From Clostridiaceae bacterium (GTDB lineage: Bacteria; Bacillota; Clostridia; Lachnospirales; Lachnospiraceae), in the NCBI GenBank assembly GCA_902362865.1, contig CABIYE010000001.1, positions 372,001 to 436,000 on the forward strand: a DNA stretch of 64,000 nucleotides, read 5' to 3'. The notes under the pieces were generated by a model, which did not search any database, was not told the DNA's origin, and saw nothing but the letters and a program-made list of their open reading frames with translations. Position 1 is the stretch's first letter. The number at the start of each line of letters is the position of its first letter. The position numbers were made by a program, and so were the translations under genes. This document shows, piece by piece, positions 6,361 to 13,994 of this stretch.

Positions 6361-6954
6361 ATGAAGAAATTTGAATTAACCACAGAATCGATAGAAACTG
6401 TTTCCGGAGAGAAACTGTTCCGCATCAAAGCCCTTGTAAGCTTTGACGCGGTTGAAGCCGGTGAGCTTGGGGGATATGTGGAAAAAGAGGAAAACTTAAG
6501 CCATGAAGGCAATGCATGGGTTTACGACAATGCACAGGTTTACGGTAATGCACGGGTTTACGGTAATGCACGGGTTCACGGCAATGCACGGGTTCACGGT
6601 AATGCATGGGTTTACGGTAATGCATGGGTTTACGACAATGCACGGGTTCACGGCAATGCACGGGTTCACGGCAATGCACAGGTTTGTGGCGATGCAGATA
6701 TTTATGACAATTCGCAGAAATCCAGCGTAGACGGCTTTGGCTCTGAGAACAGGACAACGACTTTCTTCCGGGAGAAGTCAGGGGGAGTCGGCGTGAAGTG
6801 CGGCTGCTTTTACGGCACACTGGATGAGTTCCGGGAAAAGGTAAGGAAGACACACGGGGACTCTGAAATCGCACAGGAGTACCTGGCTATAGCTGACGTG
6901 GAAGAGCGCAGGTTTAAGAGAGTAGCGAAGAAAGGGGAAGAGACGGATGATTAA
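6361..6954 (+). CDS. Hexapeptide-repeat (left-handed beta-helix-like) phage protein
   Basis: RBS TGGAGGAAATAG precedes ATG 6361. The 197-residue product has an N-terminal domain (residues 1-50), then 11 tandem hexapeptides of the form [NA][WRQ]V[YH]G/D (residues 51-116), then a C-terminal domain (CGCFYGTLDEFREKVRKTHG). G-N-A-x-V repeats of this type build left-handed parallel beta helices in other families. Several prophages and ICEs carry similar proteins, with no established role. The 18-bp DNA repeat could expand or shrink by slippage without loss of frame. Confidence 0.7.
   Translation: MKKFELTTESIETVSGEKLFRIKALVSFDAVEAGELGGYVEKEENLSHEGNAWVYDNAQVYGNARVYGNARVHGNARVHGNAWVYGNAWVYDNARVHGNARVHGNAQVCGDADIYDNSQKSSVDGFGSENRTTTFFREKSGGVGVKCGCFYGTLDEFREKVRKTHGDSEIAQEYLAIADVEERRFKRVAKKGEETDD
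6511..6708 (+). repeat. 11 tandem 18-bp repeats encoding hexapeptides
   Basis: The unit is close to AATGCACGGGTTCACGGC. Units differ at a few fixed positions (W/R/Q, Y/H, G/D). Because 18 is a multiple of 3, long false open frames also appear in two other frames. Confidence 0.92.
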
Positions 6955-7240
6955 AGCGCAACTTGGAGAAGTAATAGTAGATGGGAACGTCCTCACACTG
7001 GCAATGGAATTTGAAGATATAGCAAGAGGGGTAAAAAAGGTCTTTTGTAATGCGTTGGGGGAGAAAGTGGGAAATCTTTTATGGGAAAAATGCGTAAATG
7101 AGGCGCGGAAATCTGATGAAGAACGGAAGCGTGAAGTGGAGGAAGAAATCAGGGGGTTTCGGGAAACAGAGACGGAGAAGGCAAAACTTGCAGATGCCCT
7201 TACGGAATTCGTATTAAAAGAGATAGGCAAGGGGCGGTAA
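6947..7240 (+). CDS. Phage protein of unknown function, 97 residues
   Basis: The start overlaps the end of the repeat-protein gene by 8 bp (ATGATTAA), which argues for translational coupling. The product is strongly charged, with a helical second half (RKSDEERKREVEEEIRGF). No domain is recognised. Confidence 0.6.
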   Translation: MIKAQLGEVIVDGNVLTLAMEFEDIARGVKKVFCNALGEKVGNLLWEKCVNEARKSDEERKREVEEEIRGFRETETEKAKLADALTEFVLKEIGKGR

Positions 7241-7262
7241 GCGCCCCAGAAAGGACGGAACT

Positions 7263-7535
7263 ATGGAAAAAGCTGAAGATAGGAGGGAGCTGACCCTCCA
7301 AGAGCTGAAAGACCTGCTTTTTTACCGAGCTGATACAGAGATGCGGTGTTATAAGGAAGCCTGTGAGAAGTACGGCCGGCAGAAAGCGGAACCGTTAAGG
7401 CTGTCGTACATAGCTGTATTTAATGTAATCCATGATGCGGTGCTGTGGGAAGAGTATGCGGAATACAGAGAAATACGGGAAAAAGAAATGGAAGAGATAG
7501 CACGGAGTAAAGAAAAAAATAAGCGTATCCATTGA
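7263..7535 (+). CDS. Phage protein of unknown function, 90 residues
   Basis: ATG 7263 follows AAAGGACGG. The product is helical and charged (LTLQELKDLLFYRADTEMRC, then ending EEIARSKEKNKRIH). No family is recognised. It is the last gene before a 147-bp gap that separates the early genes from the replication block. Confidence 0.6.
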   Translation: MEKAEDRRELTLQELKDLLFYRADTEMRCYKEACEKYGRQKAEPLRLSYIAVFNVIHDAVLWEEYAEYREIREKEMEEIARSKEKNKRIH

Positions 7536-7619
7536 GAGTGGATACGCCGCATAAGGCTTGCGCCCTACAGAAATAACTCGCATCATAAGTATACTGCCTG
7601 TGGGGCAAAAAGTCAAGGA

Positions 7620-7643
7620 AATGGGGGATTTTCGCCCCATTTT
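7620..7643 (+). terminator. Possible terminator before the Rep gene
   Basis: AATGGGG (7620-7626) and CCCCATT (7635-7641) form a 7-bp stem with an 8-nt loop and a short T run. A -10-like TATACT lies about 30 bp upstream. Either attenuation or termination is possible. Confidence 0.4.
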
Positions 7644-7682
7644 CTAACTCGATAAGAATATTAAAGATAGGACGCAGGCGGG

Positions 7683-8444
7683 ATGATAAAGAGACTGACG
7701 AGCACATACCGGGATGGGGATGTGATTGATGTGGAGGAACATCCGGACGGCAGATATGGAGCCAGGGGAATGCCGCGGATGAAAAAGAAGAGACCAACCC
7801 CTGAACAGGTGAAAGAAATAAACCACCAGAACAAAGTAAGGAGGTGCCGGGCGTATCTGCTGGAGTATTTCCATTTTGGGGATCTGTTCATATCGCTTAC
7901 TTACCAGGCAGACAAAAGGCCGGAAAGTATGGAAGGTGCACTGAAAGACTTCCAGAAAACCATACGGACTGTCCGGAGGGAATATCGGAAGAGAGGATAT
8001 GAGATTTTCTGGATCCGTAACATTGAACAGGGGACAAGAGGGGCATGGCATATCCATTTAGTGGTGAATGATATCCCGGATGCCCCGGGGATCCTAAAGC
8101 GCGCATGGGATAAAGGGTTTGTAAACATGGTGACGATTAAAGATGACAGCCGCTTCCTGGATGAAGATTTTACGAAGCTGGCGAATTACCTGACGAAGGA
8201 TGGAGATACCAGGGAACCGAAAAAGGACGGGACGCTGGCGAAGCCCAGGATAAAAGAAGCGAGTTACAGCCATTCCCGGAATATGCAGCTTACGGAACCG
8301 AAAAAGGACGAGCTTATCCGGTGGAAGAAAGAGCCGAAGCCAAAGAAAGGATATTATATCCTGCGGTGCATAGAAGGGATAAACCCGGTAACAGGCTATA
8401 AGTACCGCCGTTACACGATGGTACGGCTGAACAGGAGAATTTAA
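7683..8444 (+). CDS. HUH-type Rep protein (ORF2/G2P-like replication protein)
   Basis: The 253-residue protein has the ordered motifs of HUH endonucleases: FISLTYQ (motif 1, about residue 63), WHIHLVVN (motif 2, the HUH pair, about residue 122) and KLANYLTKDG (motif 3 with the candidate nicking Tyr, about residue 167). Basic Lys/Arg-rich ends suggest DNA binding. The family nicks DNA to start rolling-circle-type replication. No primase, helicase or DNA polymerase gene is found in the prophage, so this is the likely replication initiator. Start ATG 7683 has only a weak ribosome site. Confidence 0.75.
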   Translation: MIKRLTSTYRDGDVIDVEEHPDGRYGARGMPRMKKKRPTPEQVKEINHQNKVRRCRAYLLEYFHFGDLFISLTYQADKRPESMEGALKDFQKTIRTVRREYRKRGYEIFWIRNIEQGTRGAWHIHLVVNDIPDAPGILKRAWDKGFVNMVTIKDDSRFLDEDFTKLANYLTKDGDTREPKKDGTLAKPRIKEASYSHSRNMQLTEPKKDELIRWKKEPKPKKGYYILRCIEGINPVTGYKYRRYTMVRLNRRI

Positions 8445-8445
8445 A

Positions 8446-8886
8446 ATGATGGAAGTGAAAATTTACATAGAGACCACCCTCTGTGGTCCCGGGATAAAAG
8501 ACGGTTGGTATGCGGCGGCAATCGAATACATGACGGGGAAGGGACCGGCGGTGCTGGGGATTGTTGGCATGGAAAAAGAAACCACGTATTACCGGAGCGT
8601 GCTGCTGGCAGCAGTAAAAGCGCTGGAAAGGCTGCGGGAGCGGTGCGACGTCAGGATTTATACCAGGTGCAGCTTCGTAAAGGATATGGTGGAAAAAGGG
8701 AACCTGGAAAGCTGGGGGCGCAGCGGATGGGTGAAGCCGGGAGGAGGGGAGGTTGCGAACAAAGAATTGTGGCAGCAGCTATTGCGGCAGCTGGGGTATC
8801 ACAGGATAGAATTTTGCTTCAGCAGGCACCATGGCTATAAAGCGGATCTTTGGAGTGCAATAGAGAAAGCAAAAAAAGAGGGCTGA
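8446..8886 (+). CDS. RNase H-fold protein, probably catalytically altered
   Basis: The 146-residue product has the strand-helix order of RNase HI: KIYIETTLCGP and WYAAAIEY, then a central helix with VLLAAVKALERL, then VRIYTRCSFVKDMV, then ELWQQLLRQL and an end with H-HGYKADLWS. In active enzymes the third strand is usually T-D-S; here it is T-R-C, so an acidic ligand seems absent. It may bind nucleic acid without cutting it. It follows the Rep gene after one base. Confidence 0.6.
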   Translation: MMEVKIYIETTLCGPGIKDGWYAAAIEYMTGKGPAVLGIVGMEKETTYYRSVLLAAVKALERLRERCDVRIYTRCSFVKDMVEKGNLESWGRSGWVKPGGGEVANKELWQQLLRQLGYHRIEFCFSRHHGYKADLWSAIEKAKKEG

Positions 8887-8990
8887 AAATGCCAGAAAAG
8901 CCCATAAATACGGAATGCGGAAGGCATTTCGGACAAAAAACGGAAAAATCAGTGCCAAAATGCCGGAAAAGCCTATAAATACAGAATGCG
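8886..8990 (+). repeat. 34-bp imperfect direct repeat before the HNH gene
   Basis: Copies at 8886-8919 and 8957-8990 differ at 3 of 34 positions. Each contains ATGCC-GAAAAGCC and would encode MPEKPINTEC, giving a second, upstream in-frame start (8960) for the HNH gene. The first copy opens a 29-codon frame of uncertain value. Confidence 0.75.
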
Positions 8991-9004
8991 AGGGGAATTT
9001 GAAG

Positions 9005-9382
9005 ATGGACATAATGTTTCCGAAGCAAGGAAGGAAGAAAAAGCGGAAAAGGCACAGGGCAAGCATCCTCCATGCAAAAGACGGGATGTGCTATCTGTGT
9101 ATGAGATTAAACCAGGATTGCAGGACCAATAAGACCCTGCACGAACACCATGTTTACGGAGGGGCGAACCGAGCCATATCGGAGGCGGAAGGATTTAAGG
9201 TTTACCTGTGCCTGGCACACCACATTGACGGACCGGAAGCAGTGCACAATAACCAGAAGAATATGAGGCTCATACAGGAAGACTGCCAGAAGGCATACGA
9301 AAAGACCCACACGCGGCAGCAGTTCATGGAACTGGTGGGAAGGAATTATCTGGAAGGAGATGGAGAAAGCTATGGACATTAA
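9005..9382 (+). CDS. HNH-like nuclease / Ref-like phage protein
   Basis: ATG 9005 has GAGGGG 9 bp upstream. The 125-residue product starts with a very basic stretch (PKQGRKKKRKRHRAS), then CYLCMRLNQDC, EHHVYGG, CLAHHIDGPEAVHNN and a helical end. The C-x2-C, E-H-H and H-H residues are the layout of HNH/Ref-type nucleases carried by many Firmicutes phages. A longer form from ATG 8960 cannot be excluded. It lies with the replication and recombination genes. Confidence 0.72.
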   Translation: MDIMFPKQGRKKKRKRHRASILHAKDGMCYLCMRLNQDCRTNKTLHEHHVYGGANRAISEAEGFKVYLCLAHHIDGPEAVHNNQKNMRLIQEDCQKAYEKTHTRQQFMELVGRNYLEGDGESYGH

Positions 9383-9812
9383 CGGGAACCAGGTCATAGC
9401 GGTGGATTTTGACGGGACACTGTGCAAACAGGCGTGGCCGGAGATTGGGGAAGCGAATGGGAAGCTGATCCAGCATTTAAAGGCGAAGCGGGCAGCAGGC
9501 GCACGGCTGATCCTGTGGACGAACAGGGAAGGGATGCTTTTAGAGGAAGCATTGGAATGGTGTGCAGAGAGAGGGCTGGTATTTGATACCGTAAATGAGA
9601 ACCTGCCGGAGCTGATAGAGTTATACAAAAATGACTGCCGGAAGATCAATGCAGACATTTATATCGATGACAAGGCGGTGAACCCGGTAGGATACCGGCA
9701 GGCAGCAGGGCTTTCAGGGTTCGACCCCTATAAAAACCCGGTTGACCGGGAAGAATTTGCAGCAAGAAGCCCGGGAAAAAAGAAGGGCGGCAGGAAAAGG
9801 GCACTTCCGTAA
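9372..9812 (+). CDS. HAD-superfamily phosphatase
   Basis: HAD motif I reads VDFDGTLC (both Asp present), motif II is ILWTNREG and motif IV is IYIDDKAV. I prefer ATG 9372, 6 bp after GGAG; ATG 9360 has its ribosome site too close. The 146-residue length fits a capless HAD enzyme. Phage members of this type may act on nucleotides or DNA 3' phosphates; the substrate cannot be read from sequence. The C-terminus is basic (SPGKKKGGRKRALP). Confidence 0.8.
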   Translation: MDINGNQVIAVDFDGTLCKQAWPEIGEANGKLIQHLKAKRAAGARLILWTNREGMLLEEALEWCAERGLVFDTVNENLPELIELYKNDCRKINADIYIDDKAVNPVGYRQAAGLSGFDPYKNPVDREEFAARSPGKKKGGRKRALP

Positions 9813-9858
9813 AGGTTTGTCATATCACGGTAACTGTTGGCTGGATTGCCCCGCCTGG

Positions 9859-10053
9859 ATGGCGGGGAGAAAGGAGGGAACCATCTTAAGCAAAAAACAG
9901 ATAGTAAGAAAAGGTTTTCAGCAGCTGAGTGATTTTGAAAAATTCCGGATGGAATGGATATGTATCTGCGTGAAGCTGAATAAGGACAGCATAAATGCAG
10001 AAGATTTGGAGAAAAAGGAAAGACGGGCGGAATGCCTGGGGATAAAAGGATAA
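9859..10053 (+). CDS. Small phage protein, start uncertain
   Basis: The well-composed part reads SKKQIVRKGFQQLSDFEKFR and then a helical, charged end. A strong AAAGGAGGG (9870-9878) is followed by AACCATC and not by a normal start codon, so translation might use ATC 9883, or begin at ATG 9859 (64 residues), which has no ribosome site. ATG 9859 is given only as the nearest standard start. A hairpin CCCCGCC/GGCGGGG (9849-9867) sits over that ATG. A lost start codon is also possible. Confidence 0.4.
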   Translation: MAGRKEGTILSKKQIVRKGFQQLSDFEKFRMEWICICVKLNKDSINAEDLEKKERRAECLGIKG

Positions 10054-10121
10054 GGAAGGAGGCGGAGCTCCTGCAGGGCAAAGTGTACACGGCTCCTTCT
10101 ATAAAATGGAGTGACGAAGTG

Positions 10122-10952
10122 ATGAAAGCAATACTTAAATATCCGGGAAGTAAATGAAGTATAGCAAAATGGATTATTTCTTTCTTCCCGGAACACCACA
10201 GTTATCTGGAGCCGTTCTTTGGTTCTGGGGCGGTACTTTTTAATAAAGCAAGGTCAGATATTGAGACGGTAAACGATTTAGACGGGAACGTAGTAAATCT
10301 GTTCGAGTGGATAAAGAAAGACCCGGAACGGTTAGCGCATGAAATTTATTATACACCCTATGCAAGACAGATCTATGAGAATGCCTTTGCATCCACACCA
10401 GAAGACAGCTTAGATAGGGCGGTAAATTTCTACATTCGGTTGAACATGGGACATGGTTTCAGGACAAATGGAGAAAAGGTAGGCTGGAAGAATGATGTGC
10501 AAGGACGAGAGAGGGCTTATGCAGCGCAGGACTGGTGCAACATTCCAGATAAAATATTACAGGCAGCAGAGCGGCTGCGTGGAGTGCAGATAGAGGACCG
10601 GCCGGCAGTAGAACTGATACAGAGATTTAACTTTCCGAATGTGCTCATTTATGCAGACCCGCCATATGTCCTGAACACCAGGCACGGAAAACAGTACCGA
10701 TGTGAAATGGATGATAAAGACCAGAATAATTTGCTGGATGCCTTGTTAGCGCATAAGGGTTATGTACTGTTGAGCGGTTATGATAATGGCCTGTATAATG
10801 ACAGGCTGAGGGGCTGGCACAGGAAGGAAGCTACTTGTTATTCACAGGCCTGCAGCAAGAAAAGGGAAGTCCTGTGGATGAACTTTGAGCCGTGCGAGCA
10901 ATTGACGATTGACGGATTTTTACAGGAGGAGACAGCATGGAAGATGGATTAA
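10122..10952 (+). pseudogene. dam: DNA adenine methylase (Dam family) with an in-frame nonsense codon
   Basis: From ATG 10122 the frame reads MKAILKYPGSK, then TGA at 10155-10157, then SIAKWIISFFPEHHSYLEPFFGSG and onward to 10952. Dam-type enzymes have a Trp exactly at the stop (KYPGSKW), so a TGG-to-TGA change explains it. All later motifs are intact: FFGSGAVLF (SAM binding), the catalytic DPPY in IYADPPY, and LLSGYDN. The next in-frame starts come only after the SAM motif, so active protein would need read-through or a sequence correction. It overlaps the cytosine MTase gene by 16 bp. Confidence 0.85.
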
Positions 10953-12586
10953 TCATCGACTGCTTCGCTGGAGGAGGTGGAGCAAGTGTTGGAATAGAAA
11001 TGGCGCTTGGCAGACAAGTGGATATAGCGGTCAACCATGACCCGGATGCTATTTTAATGCACAAGGCCAATCATCCGGATACCCTGCATCTAACAGAGGA
11101 TATTTTTAAAGTTGATTTGCAGAAGCATATAAAAGGGCAGCATGTAGCACTTATGTGGGCGAGTCCCGACTGCACTCATTTCAGCAAAGCAAAAGGAAAA
11201 AAGCCGCTGAAACAGGAAATAAGGATACTTCCAATGGCCGTAGTGAAACACGCCAAAGTAATAAAACCTGATGTTGTCATTATGGAAAATGTGGAGGAAA
11301 TACGGCAATGGGGGCCGTTGAATAAGAAAGGTCGGCCGATTCCGAAAAGAAAAGGAAAGCTATACCAGAAGTTTATGAAGAAAATGTATCTTGTCGGCTA
11401 TACAAAAATAGAAACAAGGGAACTTGTAGCGGCAGATTACGGGGCGCCTACGACAAGGAAGCGCTGGTATGCGGTTTTCCGGCGTGACGGAAGGGAGATT
11501 GCCTGGCCGGAGCAGACGCACAGCAAAGGTGGAATCAATGGATTGCTGCCTTGGGAGTCAATTTATAAATATTTGGATTTGTGGGATTTGGGAAAATCAA
11601 TTTTTGGTCGAAAGAAACCGTTGGCAAAGAATACTATGAACCGGATAGCAAAGGGATTAGAGAAATTTGTTTTTAACTGCCCGGATCCATTTATTGTTCA
11701 GGTGAATCATAGTGGTGAGAATTTTCGTGGGCAGAGCATCCACGAACCAATGCCGACGATAACGCAGAAACATGGTTTTGGAGTTGCTACACCAGTGACT
11801 ATGCCGTATATGATGCGGAATAATACGGGCGCGCCGGGAAGTGACATTAAAGGGTCAATGTTGACGATAACCACGGGAGGACATCACGGATTGATTAGTC
11901 CGATGCTTATTCAATATCATTCAGAAACTACAAAGAATGGGGTACGGGGACAATCGGTTACGGAACCCATACAGACCATAGATACCGGTAACCGTTACGG
12001 GCTGGTAATGCTCTACACGACGAAGTTCTACAAGAGCGGAACCGGGCAAAGTCTGTATGAGCCGATTCACACGATTACCACATCACCGGGGCATTTTGGA
12101 ATGGTATCAGTAATGGCTATACCAACAGGCGAACTGACAGAAGCCCTGAATAAAAATACAGAAAACCCGGGTGAAACAGACAATATTATCCAAAAGTGTA
12201 CATGGGTCAGCCAGTTTATTATGGAGTATTACGGATGTGGAACCGGGCAGAGCTTACATGACTCATTACATACGATTGTAGTAAAGGACGGGTTTGCGCT
12301 GGTTACAGTATTAGGAAACGAATATATAATTTTGGATATTTTTCTGCGGATGCTGAGGCCAGAAGAGTTGAAGCTGGGGCAGGGATTTCCCAAGGACTAT
12401 ATCATAGACCGTGATTACAGAGGGCACCCGTATCCGGCAAGTAAGCAGGTGGCAAGAATCGGGAATAGTGTAGTTCCAACTGTGGCAAAGAAGCTGGTAG
12501 AGGCGAACTGCGGTTATTTAAAAATCGGTGAACGGATGCCGAATATGAAGATAGATGATAGTGAGCTGCAGCTAAGGTTTGTATAG
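10937..12586 (+). CDS. C5 cytosine-specific DNA methyltransferase with repeated central modules
   Basis: Motif I is IDCFAGGGGASVGIE, motif IV contains the catalytic Cys in SPDCTHFS (rather than the usual PCQxFS), motif VI is VIMENVEEI, motif VIII is TRKRWYAVF, and the end has LGQGFPKDY and GNSVVPTVAKKL (motifs IX-X). Between VIII and IX lie four or five copies of a module of about 45 residues built on GQS-x-EP-x-x-TI. This region holds target recognition in the family, so several targets may be methylated. RBS AGGAGGAGACAGC precedes ATG 10937. Its likely role is protection of phage DNA from host restriction. Confidence 0.92.
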   Translation: MEDGLIIDCFAGGGGASVGIEMALGRQVDIAVNHDPDAILMHKANHPDTLHLTEDIFKVDLQKHIKGQHVALMWASPDCTHFSKAKGKKPLKQEIRILPMAVVKHAKVIKPDVVIMENVEEIRQWGPLNKKGRPIPKRKGKLYQKFMKKMYLVGYTKIETRELVAADYGAPTTRKRWYAVFRRDGREIAWPEQTHSKGGINGLLPWESIYKYLDLWDLGKSIFGRKKPLAKNTMNRIAKGLEKFVFNCPDPFIVQVNHSGENFRGQSIHEPMPTITQKHGFGVATPVTMPYMMRNNTGAPGSDIKGSMLTITTGGHHGLISPMLIQYHSETTKNGVRGQSVTEPIQTIDTGNRYGLVMLYTTKFYKSGTGQSLYEPIHTITTSPGHFGMVSVMAIPTGELTEALNKNTENPGETDNIIQKCTWVSQFIMEYYGCGTGQSLHDSLHTIVVKDGFALVTVLGNEYIILDIFLRMLRPEELKLGQGFPKDYIIDRDYRGHPYPASKQVARIGNSVVPTVAKKLVEANCGYLKIGERMPNMKIDDSELQLRFV

Positions 12587-12621
12587 GGAAGATACAGAAA
12601 CGGCAGCAGGCAGGAAGGTAA

Positions 12622-12735
12622 CGGCGCGGATACGGCTGCGAGTTGAACCCGGATTACTTCCGGGACGGGGTAGGTTACCTCCAGGCAGCAGAAGAAGAGA
12701 TAGAGATGCCGACATTATTTGATTATATGGAGTGA
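12622..12735 (+). pseudogene. Remnant C-terminus of an adenine/N4-type DNA methyltransferase
   Basis: The frame reads RRGYGCELNPDYFRDGVGYL and then a helical acidic stretch ending PTLFDYME and a stop. G-Y-x-x-E-L-N-P-D-Y-F is the usual end of site-specific DNA methylases in related phages and ICEs. Upstream, the frame is closed at once and no start or catalytic part is present. It is a decayed fragment between the cytosine MTase and the PAPS-reductase-like gene. Confidence 0.65.
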
Positions 12736-12738
12736 AAA

Positions 12739-13992
12739 ATGAATAAGCAGGAAGTATTGGATGATAGATACAATGAAGAATCTGACGAAATTCAGGCGCC
12801 GGACGATGGGCTTGCAGAATACAAAAAGAAAAAGGCAGAAGCAAGAGCGAGGATGGTTGCTATGCAGAGGCTTCCATATGAAGTTAAAAAAAGGCGTTCA
12901 AAAATTCGGGCATATGAATTCGTATCCGAAATGTACGAACGGGGATTCAATGCACACGTATCTGTTGGTGGGCTGGACAGCATTACATTGTTTGTATTCT
13001 TAAAGTCGATTGGGGTACATGTTCCGGCGATATCGGTATCTGGGTTAGAAGATAAAAGCATACAGAAAGTACATAAGGCGCTTGGAATCACGATTCTGAA
13101 ATCATACAAGACAAAGGTGCAGGTGCTGAATGAATGTGGATTCCCGGTAATTTCAAAGAGGATAGCCGGTAAGATTAATCTGCTGCAGAACCCGAGTGAT
13201 AAGAATAAGACGGTCAGACATGCAATTATTACAGGCGAGTGTGGAGAGCTTGGGCATTATGCCAAAAACAGCAGAATGAAGCTGCCACAGAAATGGCTAA
13301 AGCTGTTCGGCGGATATGAGAACGAAAACGAAGGGGTGCATTATCAGAAGCCGGATTTCAAGGTGAGCAACGACTGTTGTTATTGGCTGAAAGAAAAACC
13401 TTGTGATGATTGGGCAAAAGAGCATGGAAGCTATCCGTTTCTCGGAATGATGGCATCTGAAGGTGGACAGAGAGAAGAAGCACTCACCGATCACGGATGC
13501 AATTACTACGGTAAGACAACCATGAGATCTGCACCGTTCGCCCCGTATATGAGAAACGACATATTGAAACTGGCTTTAGAAATGGACGAATGGTATCACG
13601 AACATATTTATGTTTTTGAAAGATTATATTACAAACAGGATTATAGCCGGGACAAAGACGGGAATGTAATTCCATATGAGCCTGTAGATACAATCATTCC
13701 TGCCATATATGGGGAAGTGGTTGAGGATGAGAACGGGGATTTAAGGACTACCGGAGCTCAAAGAACCGGGTGCAGCATGTGTGGGTTTGGAATCCACATG
13801 GAAGAACGGCCGCACAGATTCGATAAGCTCAGAGAGCGGAACCCAAAGGAATGGGAGTTTTATATGTATAATTGCTGCACAGATCCAAAAACTGGAGAGA
13901 AATACGGATGGGGAAGGGTGCTTGATTATATTGGCGTGGAATGGGAAGATGTTCCGCCGGTACAATTAACCCTGTTTGATATGGAGGGATGA
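12739..13992 (+). CDS. PAPS-reductase/ATP-pyrophosphatase superfamily protein
   Basis: The 417-residue protein has a PP-loop-like motif SVGGLDSITLF (about residues 75-85; the family consensus is SGGxDS), then GLEDKSIQKV and a distal Cys cluster GCSMCGFGIHMEERPH (about 345-360) with CC nearby. This resembles phage phosphoadenosine phosphosulfate reductase-like proteins. Members elsewhere take part in sulfate reduction or DNA/tRNA thiolation, but the substrate here is unknown. It begins 3 bp after the remnant methylase stop and overlaps or abuts the next gene. Confidence 0.82.
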   Translation: MNKQEVLDDRYNEESDEIQAPDDGLAEYKKKKAEARARMVAMQRLPYEVKKRRSKIRAYEFVSEMYERGFNAHVSVGGLDSITLFVFLKSIGVHVPAISVSGLEDKSIQKVHKALGITILKSYKTKVQVLNECGFPVISKRIAGKINLLQNPSDKNKTVRHAIITGECGELGHYAKNSRMKLPQKWLKLFGGYENENEGVHYQKPDFKVSNDCCYWLKEKPCDDWAKEHGSYPFLGMMASEGGQREEALTDHGCNYYGKTTMRSAPFAPYMRNDILKLALEMDEWYHEHIYVFERLYYKQDYSRDKDGNVIPYEPVDTIIPAIYGEVVEDENGDLRTTGAQRTGCSMCGFGIHMEERPHRFDKLRERNPKEWEFYMYNCCTDPKTGEKYGWGRVLDYIGVEWEDVPPVQLTLFDMEG

Positions 13993-13994
13993 AT

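Noticed and set aside
6511..6708. Tandem repeats as a CRISPR array
   Set aside because: Units are contiguous 18-mers without spacers and encode a protein.
6425..6874. Long open frames on the minus strand and in another plus frame across the hexapeptide repeat
   Set aside because: They come from the 18-bp periodicity; the proteins are low-complexity shadows without ribosome sites.
10155..10157. UGA read as Trp (recoded phage)
   Set aside because: TGA ends other phage genes such as 8446-8886, and no suppressor tRNA is seen, so a nonsense mutation or error is more likely.
9805..12735. A complete restriction-modification system
   Set aside because: Methyltransferases are present, but no restriction endonuclease gene accompanies them; HNH proteins nearby belong to replication and packaging modules.
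12739..13992. A phosphorothioation (Dnd) system
   Set aside because: Only a PP-loop protein is present; DndA, B, D and E partners are absent.
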